NCBI GenBank assembly: GCA_943789505.1
Contig: CALSUJ010000001.1
Location: 682,001-746,000 of the forward strand
Reading direction: 5' to 3'
DNA length: 64,000 bases
Source: an uncultured Flavobacteriales bacterium
Lineage (GTDB): Bacteria > Bacteroidota > Bacteroidia > Flavobacteriales > BACL11
Shown: one piece after another, positions 16,018 through 25,795 of the stretch
Layout: each line of letters begins with the position of its first letter
Numbering within the stretch: position 1 is the stretch's first letter
Program-made: the position numbers and the translations under genes
Notes under the pieces: model-generated
Seen by the model: only the letters and a program-made list of their open reading frames with translations
Databases searched by the model: none
Told to the model about the DNA's origin: nothing

Positions 16018-18453
16018 TTATTTTAATAAATCTTCTATTCTTTCTAGCGTTGCATACGCCTTCTTTTTTAGATCTTTATTTTTCTCTATTTTATACAATT
16101 CAGTAATTGTTGATTTAATATCTGATAAATAATATTGACTCACACGAATCATCCAGGATTTAGCGTCCTCAGATACTTTTTCTAATACAGGAGTGCCAGT
16201 AAGAATGATATTTAAGTCTTGGTTTTTTAAGAATTTCGTATAATCTCTCATTAAGTAATACAAATCGTATCCGCTAGAATTTAGAAACAAGTTTTGAAAA
16301 TAAAAAGCTTTTTCAGGACCTCCGTAATTAGCGTAAATATCATTAACTACATTCTTTAAATCATTTTCAAAACTAGGTGCAAGTGCTAACGCTTTTTCAG
16401 CATCCACTTTAGCTAAGCCACTAAGTCCTGAGCCAGCAACCAATAATGATTGCTCTTTTATTGCTAATTCAAACAAAGGTAAGTACTTATTTTTGTTATC
16501 AAGATTAGCTAGAAGGCGTAATGCTGCAGATTTTACTTTTGTATTCTCCTCATTTTTAGCTATCTGTTCTATAAGGCCTAAGAATTCCTCTTTATTTTTA
16601 AGTTTGCTTGCTTTGTTAACTCCAATCAATCGTATGCCCCAAAACTTACTATTTAAAGCATGTATTACTGCCCTATAACCATTTTTATCACTTATATTTT
16701 CAAGAGCTATTTTACTATCCATGTATAAAGGAGAATGCATTTGTTCTAACCAACTATCATCTGATTTTCTATCAAATATTTCAGCTAATAACATATGTTC
16801 AGCATCAACAATAACATTTGACGGCCTTTTGCTTACATCAAATACAAATTGCTGTTTTTTCTTAGTCATTTCCTTTATGTGACGCTGAGCTTTCCCATCA
16901 ACATAAACATCTATAGCAAATGGTAATCTATAGATATTTGTATTTGATTGATCTTGAATTTGTTCAATATTAACAATTTGCTTCTTTTTGTTGTTGTCAT
17001 AATCGTAATCTATTCGCAATATAGGATGCCCTGAAGCTAAAAACCACTGATTAAAAAACCAGTTAAGATCTTCTCCACTAACTGCTTCCATGGCAATTCT
17101 TAATTGATGAATTTCTACAGAGTTATAAGCGTTATCGTTAAGGTATTTTTTGAGTCCATTATAGAAAGCGTCTTCTCCCAAGTAATGTCTTAACATATGT
17201 AAAATTCGTCCTCCTTTAGCATAGGAGTGGCTATCAAACATATCTTCTTTATCAATATAATCAAAACGGATCATATCTACTTTCTTGCTTTGTGATTCTC
17301 TCAAATAGTTTTTTAAGTCAGCATCTAAATGCATATCGGCTTGCATGCGTCCAAAACCTTTCTCTCTCCAGATATATTCTCCATAAGTGGCAAATGATTC
17401 ATTAAGAGGCAGGTTAGCCCAAGATTCACACGTCACTAAGTCGCCAAACCAATGGTGAAAAAGTTCGTGGGCAATAATATCATCTTGGTGGTCGTCTAAC
17501 AATTCTCTATCAGTCATTTGAACAAATTCACCATGTATAACTGCTGTCGTATTTTCCATTGCTCCAGAAACAAAATCTCTAACTACAATTTGAGCATATT
17601 TTTCCCATGGGTATTCAACTCCTAACACTTCTGAAAAATGAGCAATCATCTGAGGGGTTCTTCCAAAAACACTTTTAGCGTATTGGTGATAATCATCTTC
17701 TAAGTAATAATCAACATTGATATCTTTCCAACGGTCAGTAGTAATGTTGAAATCTCCTACCGCTAACATAGCTAAATAAGGGACATGAGGTAGTTTCTGT
17801 TCCCAAAAATCAGTACGACTACCATCTTCATTTTTATGGCTTTTTACTAATAGGCCATTTGAAAGGGTGATAAATTCATCTTTTACCGTAATAGCTATAT
17901 TTTGAGTCATACGCTCATTTGGTCGATCAATCGTTGGAAACCAACAAGAGCTAGCTTCTGTTTCTCCCTGCGTCCATATTTGTTGTGGCTTGTCTTCAAT
18001 TCCTGTAGGATTGATAAAATATAAACCCTTTGCATCTGAAATAGCAGAGCTACCCTGAATGTCTAACTCATTAGGCTTAGCAGTGTAATCAATATTAATA
18101 ACGTATTCTTCATCTCTATTGTATTCTCTATCTAATTGAATGATTAAGCATAGAGAGTCATAATCATAAATCAAACTCTTTCCATTCATTCTAATAGAAT
18201 GAATATCAAATCCTTTTGCATCTAATAAAAGTTGGTTGGTAGAGTGAAAATAAGGCTTTACTGTAAGACTTGCCTTGCCCAATACATGTTGCTTTTCCCA
18301 ATCAAAACTAACTGCTAAATCAGTATGAATCAAGTCACTCGTACGTTTAGAAGACTCATTATAAATAGTAATATCTTCTTTGTCAGATGTCTTATTAATC
18401 GGATTTAATGTTGCAAGTAATAATCCTAAAGCTAGTGCAATGATGGTTTCCAT
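16018..18453 (-). CDS. M1 family aminopeptidase
   Basis: The product is 811 residues. An N-terminal hydrophobic segment (IIALALGLLLATLNPI) is a signal peptide or anchor. Substrate-binding motif GAMEN is at 297-301 and zinc ligands are His329, His333 (HELFHHWF) and Glu352 (LNESFATYGEY). After the catalytic domain, a C-terminal region of HEAT-like helices (from about 600) contains ASKLKNKEEFLGLIEQI and AALRLLANLDNK. This architecture is typical of broad-specificity exported aminopeptidases that trim N-terminal residues. It has the full GAMEN motif, unlike the M1 protein at 12927, so it belongs to a different M1 branch. Confidence 0.9.
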   Translation of the reverse strand: METIIALALGLLLATLNPINKTSDKEDITIYNESSKRTSDLIHTDLAVSFDWEKQHVLGKASLTVKPYFHSTNQLLLDAKGFDIHSIRMNGKSLIYDYDSLCLIIQLDREYNRDEEYVINIDYTAKPNELDIQGSSAISDAKGLYFINPTGIEDKPQQIWTQGETEASSCWFPTIDRPNERMTQNIAITVKDEFITLSNGLLVKSHKNEDGSRTDFWEQKLPHVPYLAMLAVGDFNITTDRWKDINVDYYLEDDYHQYAKSVFGRTPQMIAHFSEVLGVEYPWEKYAQIVVRDFVSGAMENTTAVIHGEFVQMTDRELLDDHQDDIIAHELFHHWFGDLVTCESWANLPLNESFATYGEYIWREKGFGRMQADMHLDADLKNYLRESQSKKVDMIRFDYIDKEDMFDSHSYAKGGRILHMLRHYLGEDAFYNGLKKYLNDNAYNSVEIHQLRIAMEAVSGEDLNWFFNQWFLASGHPILRIDYDYDNNKKKQIVNIEQIQDQSNTNIYRLPFAIDVYVDGKAQRHIKEMTKKKQQFVFDVSKRPSNVIVDAEHMLLAEIFDRKSDDSWLEQMHSPLYMDSKIALENISDKNGYRAVIHALNSKFWGIRLIGVNKASKLKNKEEFLGLIEQIAKNEENTKVKSAALRLLANLDNKNKYLPLFELAIKEQSLLVAGSGLSGLAKVDAEKALALAPSFENDLKNVVNDIYANYGGPEKAFYFQNLFLNSSGYDLYYLMRDYTKFLKNQDLNIILTGTPVLEKVSEDAKSWMIRVSQYYLSDIKSTITELYKIEKNKDLKKKAYATLERIEDLLK

Positions 18454-18673
18454 AATAATTTTTTATTAGGCATAAAAGTAAGAAGAATATAGATAGGATA
18501 AATATATTTTTTTAAAAACTAATAACTTATAAATATGAAGATTTAGAATTTTTTAATAATGAATATTAAAAACAGACAAACTAATATTATAAATAAATTC
18601 CTAGTCATTTTAGTGGGTTTCTTTTGGTGAGCCGCTCGGTCCTAATTTCTAACTTTTTTAGAAAAATATTTAG

Positions 18674-18681
18674 TAATTTTG
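18674..18681 (+). promoter_or_regulatory. -7 promoter element, 4 nt before the start codon
   Basis: TAATTTTG matches TAnnTTTG. The gap GATT separates it from ATG at 18686, which places the expected transcription start on the start codon itself. Confidence 0.5.
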
Positions 18682-18685
18682 GATT

Positions 18686-20314
18686 ATGAAAAAAGACGAA
18701 CTAATTGGTATAATGAATGCTCCGTTTATTCATTTTAAAAAACTGATATTAATAATATTTCTGATATTTGGTGCTTTTAGCTCTATTCAAGCACAAGTCT
18801 GGGTGAAGTCATTTACTTCAGGAGGATATGATTCAAACAATCAGTTATTGGGTGGTTCTGAGGTGTTACAGCTCATTAGTCATAAAAAAATTCTATTTGC
18901 ATCTGTTGGTTACTGGCAAGATGAAAACAACATATGGTATGGGGGTACTAATAACAGCATTGGCTGGGGTCAGATAAATAGTTTAGATAATCCTTCTGCA
19001 AATTGGAAAGAAGATCTGTTTCTTGGAGGAAATTATCTGCGTCCTGAAATTCTTAAACAAATAATTTTTACAAAAGACCAGTTTGGTAATTCACTATCAT
19101 CCCCAGATACAGTTTTGATTTGTGCTGGATACTCACCAAACTATATTACTAGCCAGGTAAAAGTAAAGAGTTTTGTGCGAAATGATTTGAATGGTACTTG
19201 GGGGGAGAGTCAAATAGTACAAGGGAGTTTCCCTGCTGGTGGGAACTACTCTATAAGAGATATTGAAATGTATGTTGATAAACTAACTGGTTTTGAATAT
19301 GTTTTCGCTACCGTTGGAACGCAAGGAATATATAAAGGTAAATATAATCCTGCAAATCCAGGAAAAATTGATTGGATTTCAACAGCAGAATTTGGTCCCT
19401 TAAGCATTAGACCTTTAGGAATTGAGATAGCAAATGGAAAACTTTATTTCTCATCCGGAAGTAAACTTTATAGAAGAATAGACGGATTTTCACCAAGTTA
19501 TGTCATTGATCATGATTTTAGCGATCTTGGATCTATAATTAATGAAGATGTTGGTGGAATTAGAGGTTTAACAACTATCGATAATGCAAATGGATCTGAT
19601 CAAACATTCCTGTTGATGTGGTGTCCTAATGGTCAGTCGAAAGGGGTTATTTACCGTTTAGAACCAGATAGTGGTGGTTTTAATCGTATTTATGAAACTA
19701 AAATCTCATTATTAGTTGAAAATTATTTAGTTGGAAGCAGTGTTAGTTATCTTCTAGGAGCATATAATGAATTTTATGAGTATACGGATCCATTAACGAA
19801 TGACACTTATCATATTATTGGATTTGAATCATCTATTTCATTAGGATCGCATCCAACCTGGAATGGATATTATTCAGGTGCGTTATTTGCTAAAAGAGAT
19901 AATAACATGCAGTACACTCTTGAGGAAGTAAATGGTGCTATTGGAATGAATGATACAGCTCTTGTGGCTATAAGATGTTATGTGAAATCTCCTTTCGATA
20001 ATGATGAATCAATCTATTTTGGAGGGTTTGATCCAAATGGTAATATTTCTACAGATATGGCATGGGTATTTAAGAAAGATTATCAAATGAGTTCGTTAGA
20101 CAATTTTATTGAGGGTCAAAAACATGTTATAATATATCCAAATCCAACTAAAAGTGTAATTTATTTGTCAGAAAAGGTAGAGTATATATTGTATAATATT
20201 TTAGGTGAAATTATGCTTATTGGAGATGGTAATAAAATTGATTTAAGTAGTTTTAATAATGGGGTTTATATTTTTCAGAGTGGAAATGTGAGAAAACGAG
20301 TTATCAAACAATAA
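18686..20314 (+). CDS. secreted propeller-like protein with T9SS type A sorting signal
   Basis: The product is 542 residues. A signal segment ends near residue 36 (SSIQAQVWV); the N-terminal part before the hydrophobic core is long. A start at 18713 (MNAPFIHFKK) would give a more usual signal peptide. The promoter position fits a leaderless start at 18686, so the choice is open. The body is beta-rich with repeated segments on the pattern of sensor-like propellers (GSKLYRRIDGFSPSYV, YRLEPDSGGFNRIYET). The C-terminus has the sorting signal IIYPNPTKSVIYL, YILYNILGEIML and RKRVIKQ. It is probably secreted or surface-bound through T9SS. The ligand is unknown. Confidence 0.8.
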   Translation: MKKDELIGIMNAPFIHFKKLILIIFLIFGAFSSIQAQVWVKSFTSGGYDSNNQLLGGSEVLQLISHKKILFASVGYWQDENNIWYGGTNNSIGWGQINSLDNPSANWKEDLFLGGNYLRPEILKQIIFTKDQFGNSLSSPDTVLICAGYSPNYITSQVKVKSFVRNDLNGTWGESQIVQGSFPAGGNYSIRDIEMYVDKLTGFEYVFATVGTQGIYKGKYNPANPGKIDWISTAEFGPLSIRPLGIEIANGKLYFSSGSKLYRRIDGFSPSYVIDHDFSDLGSIINEDVGGIRGLTTIDNANGSDQTFLLMWCPNGQSKGVIYRLEPDSGGFNRIYETKISLLVENYLVGSSVSYLLGAYNEFYEYTDPLTNDTYHIIGFESSISLGSHPTWNGYYSGALFAKRDNNMQYTLEEVNGAIGMNDTALVAIRCYVKSPFDNDESIYFGGFDPNGNISTDMAWVFKKDYQMSSLDNFIEGQKHVIIYPNPTKSVIYLSEKVEYILYNILGEIMLIGDGNKIDLSSFNNGVYIFQSGNVRKRVIKQ

Positions 20315-20646
20315 TTTATTTTATAAAATATCACACTACCTAGAGAATCAAATTATTTTCTTAAGCTTATTTAGTAGAAGTTTCTTCATCCGTTTTTAGG
20401 TACCTAAAAAAAATGGTTCTGTTGTATGGCCTGATATTTTCATAATAAGTGGTGCAATACTTATTGTTTTATAATTTCACTTTTGTATAGGTGACAATCT
20501 TTTTATTTATTTTTGGTATTCACCATATAAGCTAAAAAGGCTAAAAAAAGCACTTATAAACTAGTAATGAAAACCCAGAATATCATTTTTGAGATACTTA
20601 GCGGTTTTCTGCAGGGATTTTTTATACTTGTTGAAACTTTATAACT
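20315..20646 (+). other. intergenic stretch with one possible promoter
   Basis: No gene or RNA is seen. TATTTTTG at 20508-20515, with TTTG 22 nt upstream at 20482-20485, could serve the DUF4442 gene 131 nt downstream. The rest is AT-rich without clear repeats. Confidence 0.35.
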
Positions 20647-21138
20647 ATGATTCAATCTAAGCCAAATAAGTCATTTCAGAAAAAGATGTTAAATCCATTT
20701 TTCTTTAAATTATTTCTATTGCTTAAACTTCCTATGGCTTTTCTGGCTGGCTTAAAGTTGAAAGAATTAACTGATGAGCATTCTGTGGTGCTGATGAAAT
20801 ATAAGTACTTGAATAAAAATCCTTTTGGATCTATTTATTTTGCATGTCTTTCAATGGCAGGGGAATTAGCTTCAGGAATGCTGGCAGCCTCGATTGCTTA
20901 CAAGAGCAACCCTAAGCTTTCAATGTTAGTTATAGGCGTTACAATTAAATTTACTAAAAAAGCAGTTGGTATAATTACTTTTGAATGCAATCAAGGAAAC
21001 GAAATTTATCAAACAATACAAAAAAGTATTGATACAGCAGAGGCGCAAACCATTGAAGTCTTAACTATTGCTAGAAATGAACAGGGTGATATGGTAGCAG
21101 AGTTTTATATAATTTGGTCTTTTAAAGTTAAGGATTAG
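20647..21138 (+). CDS. DUF4442 (hotdog-fold, thioesterase-like) protein
   Basis: The product is 163 residues, usual for DUF4442. The pattern is an N-terminal helix (FFFKLFLLLKLPMAFLAGLKL), then KYKYLNKNPFGSIYFACLSMAGELASGML, the hotdog helix with the conserved NPFGSIYF...AGE motif, and a C-terminal beta-sheet (LVIGVTIKFTKKAVGIITFEC). Members resemble acyl-CoA thioesterases such as PaaI but lack proven substrates. Its position before a LuxC-type acyl-CoA reductase suggests a role in fatty-acyl metabolism. The two genes have separate promoters, so this link is only suggestive. Confidence 0.75.
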   Translation: MIQSKPNKSFQKKMLNPFFFKLFLLLKLPMAFLAGLKLKELTDEHSVVLMKYKYLNKNPFGSIYFACLSMAGELASGMLAASIAYKSNPKLSMLVIGVTIKFTKKAVGIITFECNQGNEIYQTIQKSIDTAEAQTIEVLTIARNEQGDMVAEFYIIWSFKVKD

Positions 21139-21185
21139 TAGCCAAAAATCCTTAACAATTTGTTGAAGCTTTTTATTAAAAAAAG

Positions 21186-21193
21186 TATTTTTG
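21186..21193 (+). promoter_or_regulatory. -7 promoter element of the acyl-CoA reductase gene
   Basis: TATTTTTG lies 4 nt (CCCA) before the ATG at 21198. The spacing predicts a leaderless transcript. Confidence 0.6.
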
Positions 21194-21197
21194 CCCA

Positions 21198-22202
21198 ATG
21201 AATTTACAAGCTAGAATACAGGCATTTACTCTTTTAGGTGAATATCTAAAAGCCGATATATACCAACAGGCAGGAGAAGAGTTGAATTTGGCTAAAGTGC
21301 ATAACCCTTGGTTCACTAAGGAAAATATTGACAAATCCCTTAGCGCTTGGCATGAGCAGTTAAAAGTAGATATGCTTACCGCATGGCTAAATCCTTATAA
21401 AATAAAGGAGGTAAAAAATCCAAAAAAGGTGCTTATCATCATGGCAGGAAATATTCCTTTGGTTGGTTTTCATGATTTTCTTACCGTGCTAATTTTAGGA
21501 CATAAAGTCATTGTTAAGATGTCCAGCACAGATAATTTGCTTTTAAAAGTGCTTATTGAAAAACTAATAAGTATCGCTTCTGAATTTAAGGAGAGTATCG
21601 CTTACATTGATGATGTAAAAAACAGGAAATTTGATGCTGTAATTGCTACAGGTAGTGATAACTCAGCTCAGTATTTTGAGTATTATTTTAAAGGAGCTAA
21701 AAAGATAATTCGTAAAAATAGAAGGTCAGTTGCTGTGCTTGATGGTAGTGAGTCCAATATGGAGCTAAAAGGCCTTGCTGATGATGTATTTGCTTATTTT
21801 GGCCTAGGATGTCGTAATGTGTCAAAACTTTTCTTGCCAAAGGGCTATGATCTAAATAAATTATTTGAAGCGTTTTTCCCATATTCTCATGTGGTAGAGC
21901 ATAAGAAATACGGTAATAATTACGATTACAATAAAGCCATATTCTTAATGGGAAGTAATAAATTAGTTGAAAACGGATTTCTACTAATGAAAGAGGATAA
22001 ATCTTTACTCTCCCCAGTGGCTATGTTGTATTATGAATACTATGATGATGTAGAGACTGTGGAGCAGTTTATTGAAAAAAATGCAGAACAATTGCAATGT
22101 GTAGTTTCAAAAAAAGATATTCCCTTTGGAAATACGCAACAACCTAACCTTTGGGATTATGCCGATGGGGTGGATACAGTAGATTTTTTAAGAGATCTAT
22201 AA
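21198..22202 (+). CDS. LuxC-like acyl-CoA reductase
   Basis: The product is 334 residues of the LuxC family, which reduces fatty acyl-CoA or acyl-enzyme to the aldehyde with NADPH. Recognisable parts are a nucleotide-binding region (VLIIMAGNIPLVGFHDFLTVLILGH), IATGSDNSAQYFEYYF, and the probable catalytic Cys205 in YFGLGCRNVSKLFLP, like aldehyde dehydrogenases. No luxA, luxB, luxD or luxE gene is near, so light production is not implied. Bacteroidota copies are usually stand-alone and probably serve lipid metabolism. The promoter suggests leaderless translation from 21198. The stop codon directly abuts the end of the convergent gene, with no spacer. Confidence 0.85.
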   Translation: MNLQARIQAFTLLGEYLKADIYQQAGEELNLAKVHNPWFTKENIDKSLSAWHEQLKVDMLTAWLNPYKIKEVKNPKKVLIIMAGNIPLVGFHDFLTVLILGHKVIVKMSSTDNLLLKVLIEKLISIASEFKESIAYIDDVKNRKFDAVIATGSDNSAQYFEYYFKGAKKIIRKNRRSVAVLDGSESNMELKGLADDVFAYFGLGCRNVSKLFLPKGYDLNKLFEAFFPYSHVVEHKKYGNNYDYNKAIFLMGSNKLVENGFLLMKEDKSLLSPVAMLYYEYYDDVETVEQFIEKNAEQLQCVVSKKDIPFGNTQQPNLWDYADGVDTVDFLRDL

Positions 22203-23654
22203 TTATTCAATAAACTCAAAAGCACCTATATCAGCATTGTTTCTATCGTTGCCTTCAATATCATTTAATATAGAAGTTGTTTCTCCCAGCATCAATAGCA
22301 GGAGAGTCCTCTGATAAATGAAAATCACTTTCTGTATTATTTACAAATTCAGGCGATTGATTAATGATTACACTCTGGTAATGAGAATTATCAGTATCAA
22401 TTGTAGGGTCTAATTTAATAAGGCAATGATCAAAACTATAATTAAAAGCACCTAGTTCTTGTTCTTGAAAACTTACTTCTGTTGATAGGTTTCCATCAAT
22501 GATACAATTAGTAAAATTAGCTTCTTCTAAGTTTCTTACATAAATATTTCCGTCCGCTCCTTCATAGTAATTGTTTAGTAGGATAGAAGGAGTGCTTCTA
22601 CGACTATAGTCCCAGTAGTTTGCAAAGGTACAATGGGTGAAATTATAAGTACCACCAATATTACAAGCCACAGCATATTGTCCGCATTTACTCACTACTG
22701 TATTAGTAGCGCTAATATTTGCGCCTTGCCCTAAAATTCCAATTGCTGACATATTTTCAATAATTGTATTAGTAATACTTACTGTCGGGTTATTGTTTCG
22801 CTACAGTATCGGCATGAATTCCTATGTTTGCGTTTCGGATGATGGCATAATTAATTTCATTGTCAATACTTCCTGGCATGAGCCAAATTCTATCCCATTG
22901 CCCAGGAATATCTTTGTACCAGGGGTCTAATCTATCTCCTTGGAAAGTTACTTCATTACCTAATGTTCCATTTACTTTTATGCTACCGCCACTTGCTTCT
23001 AAAAAAGGATTTCCTACAAGAATTCCTGAATTATTGTGTAAATAAACATTACACCCTTCATTGATAGTAAGCGTTTTTCCTGGGTCAACAATAGCATACC
23101 CATAAATAACATGAGGTTTATCGTTTGTCCAAGCTGTAGTAGCAATCTAATAAGTGATAGTAGAAACGAGTCGTATCCGTTCCATTAATAATATCACCAT
23201 AAGTATTAGCAGTATGAAAATAAGCATCTTGTCCCCAAGCCACTACATCAACATCTTGTTTTTTTGTTCCGGTAGTAAATACTAAAGAGTCAGATAGGAT
23301 ATAAGGTGTATTGCTGCTTGAAGGATCGATAGTAACTTCTAAGAAAATGAAAATACTATCCTTAGCAGGAATCTCAATATTAGTTTGGCTATTGCCTGCA
23401 ATACCATCAATATTCATACGAAAATTAGCAGCTGAATTACCTAAAAGTGCAATATTGCTTTTTACATCAAAATTATTCCGATTGTAAACAGTAAGCGTTT
23501 TGGTAATTGAGCCAATAGAAGCAAAAATGGTGTCAAAAGTAATGGTATCAGTTGAAAAATGCAAAGTAGCACTTTGGTCATTTTCCATGAGGTCTTTTTT
23601 GCAAGCAAAAAGAAGGATTGTTAGCAGCAGTATAGGAAGAAAATATTTATTCAT
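22203..23654 (-). pseudogene. right-handed beta-helix lipoprotein, frameshifted
   Basis: The protein would be about 483 residues. It starts with a lipoprotein signal (LLTILLFAC, Cys18), then an Ig-like domain (FDTIFASIGSITKTLTVYN), then parallel beta-helix turns (YAIIRNANIGIHADT, ISATNTVVSKCGQYAVACN), and the closing 'SPAIDAG...DIEGNDRNNADIGAFEF' signature of cell-surface beta-helix (choose-anchor Q type) proteins. Frame changes occur near 23142, 22800 and 22285; each looks like one extra base, and similarity continues on both sides. Indels in the assembly would explain all three. Its start overlaps the smpB stop (TAATG), so it is in the smpB transcript. Confidence 0.75.
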
Positions 23655-24106
23655 TATCTCATGTTTCTAATTCTATCCATATCTCGTTTTTGGTCTTTTT
23701 CTTTTATGCTTTCTCTTTTGTCGTACACTTTTTTCCCTTTTGCTAAAGCAATTTCTAGTTTTGCTTTTCCTTTTTCGTTAATGAATAGGCGAATAGGAAT
23801 AATAGCGTTTCCTTTTTCGGTTACTTTTCCTAGCATTTTGTTTAGTTCTTGTCGGTTTAGTAATAGCTTACGGTCTCTTTTTGGTTCATGATTAATATAA
23901 CCTCCATTCGTATATTCAGCAATGTGCAAGCTTTTAACATATAACTCATCATCAATAAAAACGCAATGTGCATCCGAAATATTGGCTTTATTATTACGAA
24001 TTGACTTTATTTCTGTTCCTAATAGAGACATTCCGGCAACAAAAGTAGCTATGAATTCATATTCAAAGCTAGCCTTACGATTTTTAATGTTGATTTTACT
24101 TGACAT
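23654..24106 (-). CDS. smpB: SsrA-binding protein SmpB
   Basis: The product is 150 residues, the usual length. SmpB binds tmRNA and delivers it to stalled ribosomes for trans-translation. Family features visible are NRKASFEYEF at the start, GxxLxGTEIKSIRNNKANISDAHC, the central EYTNGGYINHEPKRDRKLLLNR and GKAKLEIALAKGKKVYDKRE before a basic tail KEKDQKRDMDRIRNMR. The -7 box TATCTTTG lies 4 nt before the ATG, so the mRNA is probably leaderless. The tmRNA gene itself is not in this window. The lipoprotein gene follows with a 1-nt overlap. Confidence 0.95.
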   Translation of the reverse strand: MSSKINIKNRKASFEYEFIATFVAGMSLLGTEIKSIRNNKANISDAHCVFIDDELYVKSLHIAEYTNGGYINHEPKRDRKLLLNRQELNKMLGKVTEKGNAIIPIRLFINEKGKAKLEIALAKGKKVYDKRESIKEKDQKRDMDRIRNMR

Positions 24107-24110
24107 ATTG

Positions 24111-24118
24111 CAAAGATA
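24111..24118 (-). promoter_or_regulatory. -7 promoter element of smpB
   Basis: On the minus strand TATCTTTG, a perfect Bacteroidota -7 consensus, ends 4 nt (CAAT) before the smpB ATG. Confidence 0.65.
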
Positions 24119-24177
24119 GTATTTAGATCTTAGATATTAGCTAGAAATATCTCATGTCTTGATACTTAAGCTAAAAT

Positions 24178-25043
24178 CTACCCCAAAGCTACATCCAGCA
24201 CCATCATAACGATAAAACCTGCTATTAACCCCATTGTAGCCAGGTCAGTGTTTCCACCTCTTTGGCTTTCAGGTATTACTTCCTCCACCACAATAAATAT
24301 CATGGCTCCTGCGGCAAAGGATAGGGCGTAGGGTAAAATAGGTAATACTTGCATTACAATGGCAGCTCCTATTACAGCAAATACAGGCTCTACAATGGCA
24401 GATAATTGTCCCCACTTCCATGACTTCCATTTGCTTAATCCTTGTCTTCTTAGGGCATAGATACTGCAAATCCTTCAGGAAAATTCTGAATTCCAATCCC
24501 TATTGCTAATGCAATTGCTGAACCCATAGTGAAAACTGAATGACCTTCCAATCCTAAAATCTCAGGGTTGGCAAGTGCACCAAATGCAACTCCAACTGCC
24601 AATCCTTCAGGGATGTTATGTAAGGCAATCGCTAATACTAAAAGAATGGTTTTACGCCAATTAGTTTCCACACCTTCAGCTTCTTCTCTTTTGGCGAAAA
24701 TATGCAGGTGAGGAATAATTTTATCCAATACAAAAAGGAATGAAGCTCCTAAAAAGAAACCAATAGCTGGCGCTAACCATGAAGGAGAATCGGATATTCC
24801 CATTTCGTTTTGCATTTCAACATAAGCAATAGCAGGAGATAGGAGCGACCAAAAACTAGCTGCAATCATTACTCCACCCGTAAATCCTAAGGACATGTCC
24901 AAGGCTTTACGGTTGCTAGAGTTAAAAAGAAAAACTAAAGCAGCACCTAAGGCAGTTAATCCCCAAGTGAAAAGCCCCGCATAAAGTGCTTGCATTACTG
25001 GTGTTTGTACTATAAACCATTTGTATAACTCGTATTCTTCCAT
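24178..25043 (-). pseudogene. ZIP family metal transporter, one frameshift
   Basis: The product without the shift would be about 288 residues. ZIP proteins import Zn2+, Fe2+ or Mn2+. The signature helices are visible: HNIPEGLAVGVAFG (TM4), GIQNFPEGFAVSMP (TM5) and FAAGAMIFIVVEEVIPES (a later helix), with a His-bearing cytoplasmic loop (HLHIFAKREEAEG). The frame breaks near 24455 where one C seems to be missing in a CCC run (ATGCCCTAAGA); the other frame continues LRRQGLSKWKSWKWGQLSA to a normal end MMVLDVALG. A single homopolymer indel suggests an assembly error in a functional gene. It follows the DtxR-type regulator after 3 nt and probably forms an operon with it. Confidence 0.85.
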
Positions 25044-25046
25044 TGT

Positions 25047-25703
25047 TTAGCTTATTTTTATTAAAAGGTGTTTGGCAACATCATTGCTAATGTGCTGTTT
25101 TGTATTTGCTATTTTTATGCTTAAGGATTTGTCAAAGCTGATTTTTTCTAACAATGTAATTTCCGTACCTATAGTGATGTTTAGCTTAGTTAGGTAGTCC
25201 AAAAAATCCTTTTCATCTAGGCTTACACCCATTATTTTTCCTTTTGTATTGACTTGTAGTTCGTTTAAAGGCGTTGTGTTAGTGCTCGGTATTTCACCCT
25301 CTTTTGTTGGAATAGGTTCACCATGAGGATCAAATTTTGGATGTTCTAAAAAAATGTCTAATCGATCAATGAGTTCAGCTGATTGTATGTGTTCCAATTG
25401 TTCGGCTACATCATGTACTTTACTCCAATTAAAATCTAGTTTGTTTACTAAAAAAGTTTCCCATAGTCTGTGCTTTCTTAGTATATTTATTGCTTTATTC
25501 TGCCCCGACTCACTGAGCTCAACTCCTTTATACTTCTCGTATTTTATGAATTTCTTTTCCTGTAGCTTTTTTAACATATCCGAAACAGAGGCTGCAGAAG
25601 TGCCAATTTCATTAGCAATCGCATTTGTTGACACCTTTCCATCTTCATTTAATGAAATAGAGAGTATGGCTTTTAAATAGTTTTCTTCCGCTAAAGTAAT
25701 CAT
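25047..25703 (-). CDS. DtxR/MntR-family metal-dependent transcriptional regulator
   Basis: The product is 218 residues. The N-terminal winged HTH (residues 1-62) reads EENYLKAILSISLNEDGKVSTNAIANEIGTSAASVSDMLKKL in two parts. The dimerisation and metal-binding domain has HRLWETFLVNKL, HDVAEQLEHIQS and IDRLDIFLEHPKFDPHGEPIP, with His/Glu ligands typical of DtxR and MntR. A C-terminal SH3-like FeoA domain (LLEKISFDKSLSIKI) is present. Such proteins repress metal-uptake genes when loaded with Mn2+ or Fe2+. A ZIP gene follows after 3 nt and a TonB-dependent receptor is divergent, with a palindrome between them. The probable -7 box is 4 nt before the start. Mn and Fe specificity cannot be separated from sequence alone. 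Confidence 0.9.
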   Translation of the reverse strand: MITLAEENYLKAILSISLNEDGKVSTNAIANEIGTSAASVSDMLKKLQEKKFIKYEKYKGVELSESGQNKAINILRKHRLWETFLVNKLDFNWSKVHDVAEQLEHIQSAELIDRLDIFLEHPKFDPHGEPIPTKEGEIPSTNTTPLNELQVNTKGKIMGVSLDEKDFLDYLTKLNITIGTEITLLEKISFDKSLSIKIANTKQHISNDVAKHLLIKIS

Positions 25704-25707
25704 GTGA

Positions 25708-25715
25708 CAAAAATA
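25708..25715 (-). promoter_or_regulatory. -7 promoter element of the DtxR-type regulator
   Basis: On the minus strand TATTTTTG lies 4 nt (TCAC) before the ATG at 25703, predicting a leaderless mRNA. The palindrome at 25742 is 26 nt upstream, near the expected -33 region. Confidence 0.5.
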
Positions 25716-25741
25716 ATAAATTAAATTAATATAAAGATAAG

Positions 25742-25757
25742 TTTAGTCATGTCTAAA
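25742..25757. promoter_or_regulatory. putative operator of the DtxR/MntR-type regulator
   Basis: TTTAGTCATGTCTAAA is an inverted repeat (TTTAG and CTAAA arms around a CATG centre, two symmetric mismatches). It lies between the divergent regulator and TonB-receptor genes and overlaps the expected -33 region of the receptor promoter. DtxR-family operators are AT-rich palindromes with TTAG and CTAA half-sites, so repression of both genes in metal excess is likely. Confidence 0.65.
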
Positions 25758-25765
25758 TATTTATT

Positions 25766-25773
25766 TAATTTTG
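25766..25773 (+). promoter_or_regulatory. -7 promoter element of the TonB-dependent receptor gene
   Basis: TAATTTTG, 22 nt before the ATG at 25796 and 8 nt after the palindromic operator. Confidence 0.6.
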
Positions 25774-25795
25774 CTTAGAAATTAAAAGTATTTGA

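Noticed and set aside
21198-22202. Part of a bioluminescence (lux) operon
   Set aside because: Only a LuxC-like reductase is present; no luciferase or LuxD/LuxE gene lies nearby, and stand-alone LuxC homologues are common in Bacteroidota.
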